A DNA stretch of 38,966 nucleotides from Actinomycetota bacterium (GTDB lineage Bacteria > Actinomycetota > Actinomycetes > Nanopelagicales > Nanopelagicaceae): the NCBI GenBank assembly GCA_009701185.1, contig WLKQ01000006.1, positions 1-38,966 of the forward strand, given 5' to 3'. The position numbers and the translations under genes are program-made. How positions within the stretch are numbered: the first letter of the stretch is position 1; every line of letters starts with the position of its first letter. Positions 36,576 through 38,966 of the stretch are shown here, piece by piece. Below the pieces are notes generated by a model. The model was not told where the DNA came from and did no database searches. It saw only the letters and a list, made by a program, of their open reading frames with translations.

Positions 36576-37573
36576 CGAATAAAGTTTTCGGCCCGAGTTG
36601 TAATCTCCATAAGACGATCAAGTGCCTGAGATGGAGTGATAGCGCCGGATACAACGTCGGCAACGGCTTCAATCACCGGAACCTCAATTCCCACGCGATG
36701 GGCGATTTCAAGAACTGCACTGGAAGAGGCTACGCCCTCCACCGTCTTGGCCATTTCTTGGCGGGCAGTTGCCATCGAGTTCGTCCGTCCGAGGACTTCA
36801 CCAAATGTGCGGTTACGGGAAAGCGGTGACCCGCAACTTGCGACAAGGTCTCCCATGCCAGCTAAACCAGCCGCGCTCAGTGGATCAGCGCCATGGGCGG
36901 CACATAATCGGGCTACCTCGTTGAGGCCGCGCGTAATAAGCATCGCCTGAGTATTTTCCCCAAAGCCCATGCCGATTGAAATGCCCACAGCAAGGGCGAT
37001 TACAGACTTAATCGCCCCAGATAGTTCGCAACCCAAAATATCTGTTGATGTATAGACGCGATAGTAAGGAGTCGCGAATAATTTCAGGATCTTCTCGGCA
37101 GTCATTGTTGTATGCGCTGCAGCTACCGCACCGGCAGGTTGTCGCAAAATTAATTCATTTGCCAAATTAGGCCCCGTAATAATTCCGACGTTCGTGGTCT
37201 CCATTACTTCTTCGATGATCTGAGTCATACGGGACTGCGAACTTACTTCAATGCCTTTTAAAGTACTTATATACAAGGCGTTAGGAGTAGCGAAAGGTTT
37301 CCACGAAATCAGATTCTCACGAAGTGATTGTGCCGGAATTGCTAAAACATAGATAGATGAATACTCAAATGCCTCAGCCAAATCATTTGTTGCCCGTAAT
37401 CCCTGTGGCAAAATATTTGCATCTAAATACTTTTTATTTGTATGGTGAGTATTAATCTCATCAACGACACCTGCATTGCGCCCCCACATGAGTACATGGT
37501 TACCGGCATCTGATAAAACCTGAGCCATGGTACTTCCCCATTGACCAGTTCCGAATACGGTTACTTTGCTCAT
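36572..37573 (-). CDS. gpsA: glycerol-3-phosphate dehydrogenase [NAD(P)+]
   Basis: A 333-residue GpsA supplying glycerol-3-phosphate for phospholipids. The NAD(P) motif is GTGQWG (8-13), the catalytic lysine lies in ELSGAIKSVIALAVG, and the substrate segment GFGENTQAMLITRGLNE is conserved. ATGA overlaps join it to plsC upstream and ddl downstream. The order plsC-gpsA-ddl is shared with many actinobacteria. Confidence 0.96.
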   Translation of the reverse strand: MSKVTVFGTGQWGSTMAQVLSDAGNHVLMWGRNAGVVDEINTHHTNKKYLDANILPQGLRATNDLAEAFEYSSIYVLAIPAQSLRENLISWKPFATPNALYISTLKGIEVSSQSRMTQIIEEVMETTNVGIITGPNLANELILRQPAGAVAAAHTTMTAEKILKLFATPYYRVYTSTDILGCELSGAIKSVIALAVGISIGMGFGENTQAMLITRGLNEVARLCAAHGADPLSAAGLAGMGDLVASCGSPLSRNRTFGEVLGRTNSMATARQEMAKTVEGVASSSAVLEIAHRVGIEVPVIEAVADVVSGAITPSQALDRLMEITTRAENFIR

Positions 37574-38358
37574 CGCTTCAATTTTTTCTGATTCTTAAAG
37601 TTTCCCGTGCGAGGAAGTGTCGATGTATGTGGGTCAAAGATTTCAACGGGGCGTTTTTCACCTCGAAGCTCTTCAAGCAGATCAGTAATCGCTCGCATGA
37701 CAAATGCAGTCGCTTCAATTAAAGCATCAGCATCATTCTCTCTGCCATACCATGGTGAGAGATCAAGAGGTCCCCCAACTAAAATCTTTATGGGAGTGCG
37801 TGGGAAAAATTTAATCTTTTTTTCATAGGTTGGCATTACGATTTGTGAACCCCATTGAGCTATGGGAATTACTTGTGTATGAGTCATAATCGCTAACCGA
37901 GCAAGTCCCGTTTTTGCAATCATAGGCCACCCTTGTGCATCTCGCGTCAGCGTTCCCTCTGGATATACACCCAATAAATGCCCAGCCTGTAGCGTCTTGA
38001 CTGCATGTTCGAGAGCTTTAGCTGCATCTTTTCCTTCTCGGACAACTGGAATTTGTCCGGCAGCAAGAATGATTTTCCCAATGACTGGAACTTTAAAGAC
38101 ACCCTCTTTGCCGATATATCGTGGGGCACGCCCACTTCTATAGAGAAAGTGCGTCAAGAATAAAACATCTAGATAGGAAACGTGATTACTCGCAACAATA
38201 ATTGGACCAGTTGCTGGAATATTTTCCGCACCGCGCCACTGCTTCTTGCCCACCATATTCAACAGAGGAATGACAACGGTGGTGCCGATCTTAAAAGCCC
38301 AGTTAGTCCCGAGTGGCTTTCCGGCAGGTGGAGCGTAAGAAACCTTGTACTCCGTCAT
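37570..38358 (-). CDS. plsC: 1-acyl-sn-glycerol-3-phosphate acyltransferase family protein
   Basis: A 262-residue LPLAT-family acyltransferase. Block I is NHVSYLD, with H59 and D64 (the HX4D motif), and block III is YPEGTLT. A hydrophobic segment (TTVVIPLLNMV, residues 26-36) probably makes it membrane-associated. It should acylate lysophosphatidic acid to phosphatidic acid, consistent with gpsA next to it. The C-terminal tail is basic (KNQKKLKR). The cofC gene that often follows in F420-producing actinobacteria is absent. Confidence 0.88.
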   Translation of the reverse strand: MTEYKVSYAPPAGKPLGTNWAFKIGTTVVIPLLNMVGKKQWRGAENIPATGPIIVASNHVSYLDVLFLTHFLYRSGRAPRYIGKEGVFKVPVIGKIILAAGQIPVVREGKDAAKALEHAVKTLQAGHLLGVYPEGTLTRDAQGWPMIAKTGLARLAIMTHTQVIPIAQWGSQIVMPTYEKKIKFFPRTPIKILVGGPLDLSPWYGRENDADALIEATAFVMRAITDLLEELRGEKRPVEIFDPHTSTLPRTGNFKNQKKLKR

Positions 38359-38375
38359 GGATGCAATGTTAGTGT

Positions 38376-38413
38376 GTAGGAAAAGAAAACGGGGCCAGCT
38401 TTAGCCGGCCCCG
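38376..38413 (-). terminator. intrinsic terminator of HU
   Basis: On the minus strand CGGGGCC (38413-38407) pairs with GGCCCCG (38396-38390), plus an inner GC pair around a small loop, followed by a TTTTCTTTTCC tail. Confidence 0.85.
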
Positions 38414-38434
38414 CCTTTAAAAAGTTAAAAAGAA

Positions 38435-38905
38435 TTACTTCTTCTTAGCCTTCTTTGCTGCAACCTTCTTCTTGGCTGGAGCCTTCTTGGCTGCAACCTT
38501 CTTCTTAGCTGGAGCCTTCTTGGCTGCAACCTTCTTCTTAGCTGGAGCCTTCTTAGCAGCCTTCTTCGCTACTGGCTTAGCCTTAACAACTGGCTTTGGT
38601 TCTGGCTTTGGAGCAGGTCCTAGCTTGCGCTCACCTGAGATGACATCCTTCAAACCCTTTGCAGGTAGGAAACGTGCCTTCTTTGAAGCCTTAATCTTGA
38701 TTGTCTCGCCAGTGAATGGGTTGCGTCCCATGCGTGCTTTGCGATCAACCTTCTTGAACTTACCGAAATCGTTAATCATGACATCTTCGCCCTTGTGTAG
38801 GTTACGAACGATTGTGTCAAAAACGATATCTACAGCGTGTGCTGCTTCCTTCTTGCTGTCGTTGAAGTGTGGTGCCAACGCCGCAATGAATTGGGCCTTA
38901 TTCAT
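38435..38905 (-). CDS. hupB: HU-family DNA-binding protein with lysine/alanine-rich C-terminal tail
   Basis: A 156-residue HU. Residues 1-95 are the HU fold (NKAQFIAALAPHF, MINDFGKF, GRNPFTGE beta-arm with the intercalating Pro), followed by a Pro-rich linker and a histone H1-like tail built from three 11-residue repeats of KKKVAAKKAPA and ending AKKAKKK. This two-part layout is the actinobacterial HupB/HupS type. AAGGGG lies 6 nt before the ATG. The promoter carries an 18-bp palindrome. Position after plsC matches other actinobacteria. Confidence 0.96.
   Translation of the reverse strand: MNKAQFIAALAPHFNDSKKEAAHAVDIVFDTIVRNLHKGEDVMINDFGKFKKVDRKARMGRNPFTGETIKIKASKKARFLPAKGLKDVISGERKLGPAPKPEPKPVVKAKPVAKKAAKKAPAKKKVAAKKAPAKKKVAAKKAPAKKKVAAKKAKKK
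38457..38555 (-). repeat. three 33-bp tandem repeats in the HU tail
   Basis: Copies at 38457-38489, 38490-38522 and 38523-38555 are nearly identical (one or two changes) and encode the 11-residue KKKVAAKKAPA unit. Confidence 0.9.
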
Positions 38906-38919
38906 TGAAATCCCCTTAT

Positions 38920-38958
38920 TACGCGTAAATGTTAAGCAATTGCTTAACGTGTTAACAA
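38920..38958 (-). promoter_or_regulatory. HU promoter with operator-like palindrome
   Basis: GTTAAGCAATTGCTTAAC (38931-38948) is an 18-bp perfect palindrome. On the minus strand TTGTTA, 18 nt, TAACAT is a plausible -35/-10 pair, so the palindrome fills the spacer and touches the -10; a repressor-type site is possible. Confidence 0.55.
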
Positions 38959-38966
38959 ACTTACGC

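Noticed and set aside
38457-38555. Possible CRISPR or satellite
   Set aside because: The units are in frame, adjacent without spacers and encode the HU tail.

Overview
The window looks like chromosomal backbone of a small, compact, fairly AT-rich actinobacterium. Families typical of or restricted to Actinobacteria (DUF3159, DUF3093, DUF4193, a SepIVA/DivIVA-like coiled-coil protein, HU with a Lys/Ala tail, two TrkA/Ceo subunits in tandem) sit beside near-universal housekeeping genes. Gene packing is extreme: 4-bp ATGA overlaps, tail-to-tail genes sharing stop-codon bases, and no intergenic gap over about 160 bp. Together with the missing mutM and rplS neighbours this suggests a streamlined lineage such as the freshwater acI/Nanopelagicales group. 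That placement is inference from gene content only.

Layout. 1-957: potassium-uptake TrkA pair (first gene cut by the window edge). 954-3364: DUF3159, dut, a hotdog thioesterase, DUF3093 and DUF4193. 3484-8069: hflX-dapF-miaA-miaB, transcribed on the minus strand. 8092-13994: an accessory-looking nitrogen module, with a class II amidotransferase divergent from an ACT-family amine/amino-acid permease, then a glutamine-synthetase-like ligase, an aldehyde dehydrogenase and a class I amidotransferase. 14004-14972: ferritin-like acyl-ACP desaturase. 15011-17012: rpsP-khpA-rimM-trmD. 17170-18600: ffh. 18613-22532: amt-glnB-glnD ammonium sensing. 22669-29569: sepIVA-like, DUF177, rpmF, rnc, smc and ftsY, preceded by coaD. 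29599-32352: rsmD and recG. 32492: rpmB. 32688-35522: thiL, a stand-alone Lrp/AsnC ligand domain and an amidohydrolase. 35526-38358: plsC-gpsA-ddl. 38435-38905: HU.

The themes are translation (ribosomal proteins S16, L28 and L32, rRNA/tRNA modification, SRP and its receptor), envelope and lipid precursors (dapF, ddl, gpsA, plsC, desaturase) and nitrogen. A GlnR-type box (GTnAC-N6-GAAAC) stands upstream of amt-glnB-glnD, and the nearby permease/ligase/ALDH/amidohydrolase set is consistent with using an amine through gamma-glutamyl intermediates.

Several genes show a TAnnnT -10 hexamer 6-7 nt before the start codon and no Shine-Dalgarno, the arrangement expected for leaderless mRNAs. The clearest unexplained structures are a perfect 16-bp inverted repeat inside the first codons of glnD, an 18-bp perfect palindrome in the HU promoter, and paired TTGAGTCA boxes next to a symmetric -10 between the divergent genes at 8833-8908. 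I saw no tRNA or rRNA gene, IS element, prophage or CRISPR array. No gene-free stretch exceeds 300 bases; the largest gaps are 3365-3483, 17013-17169 and 32353-32491.
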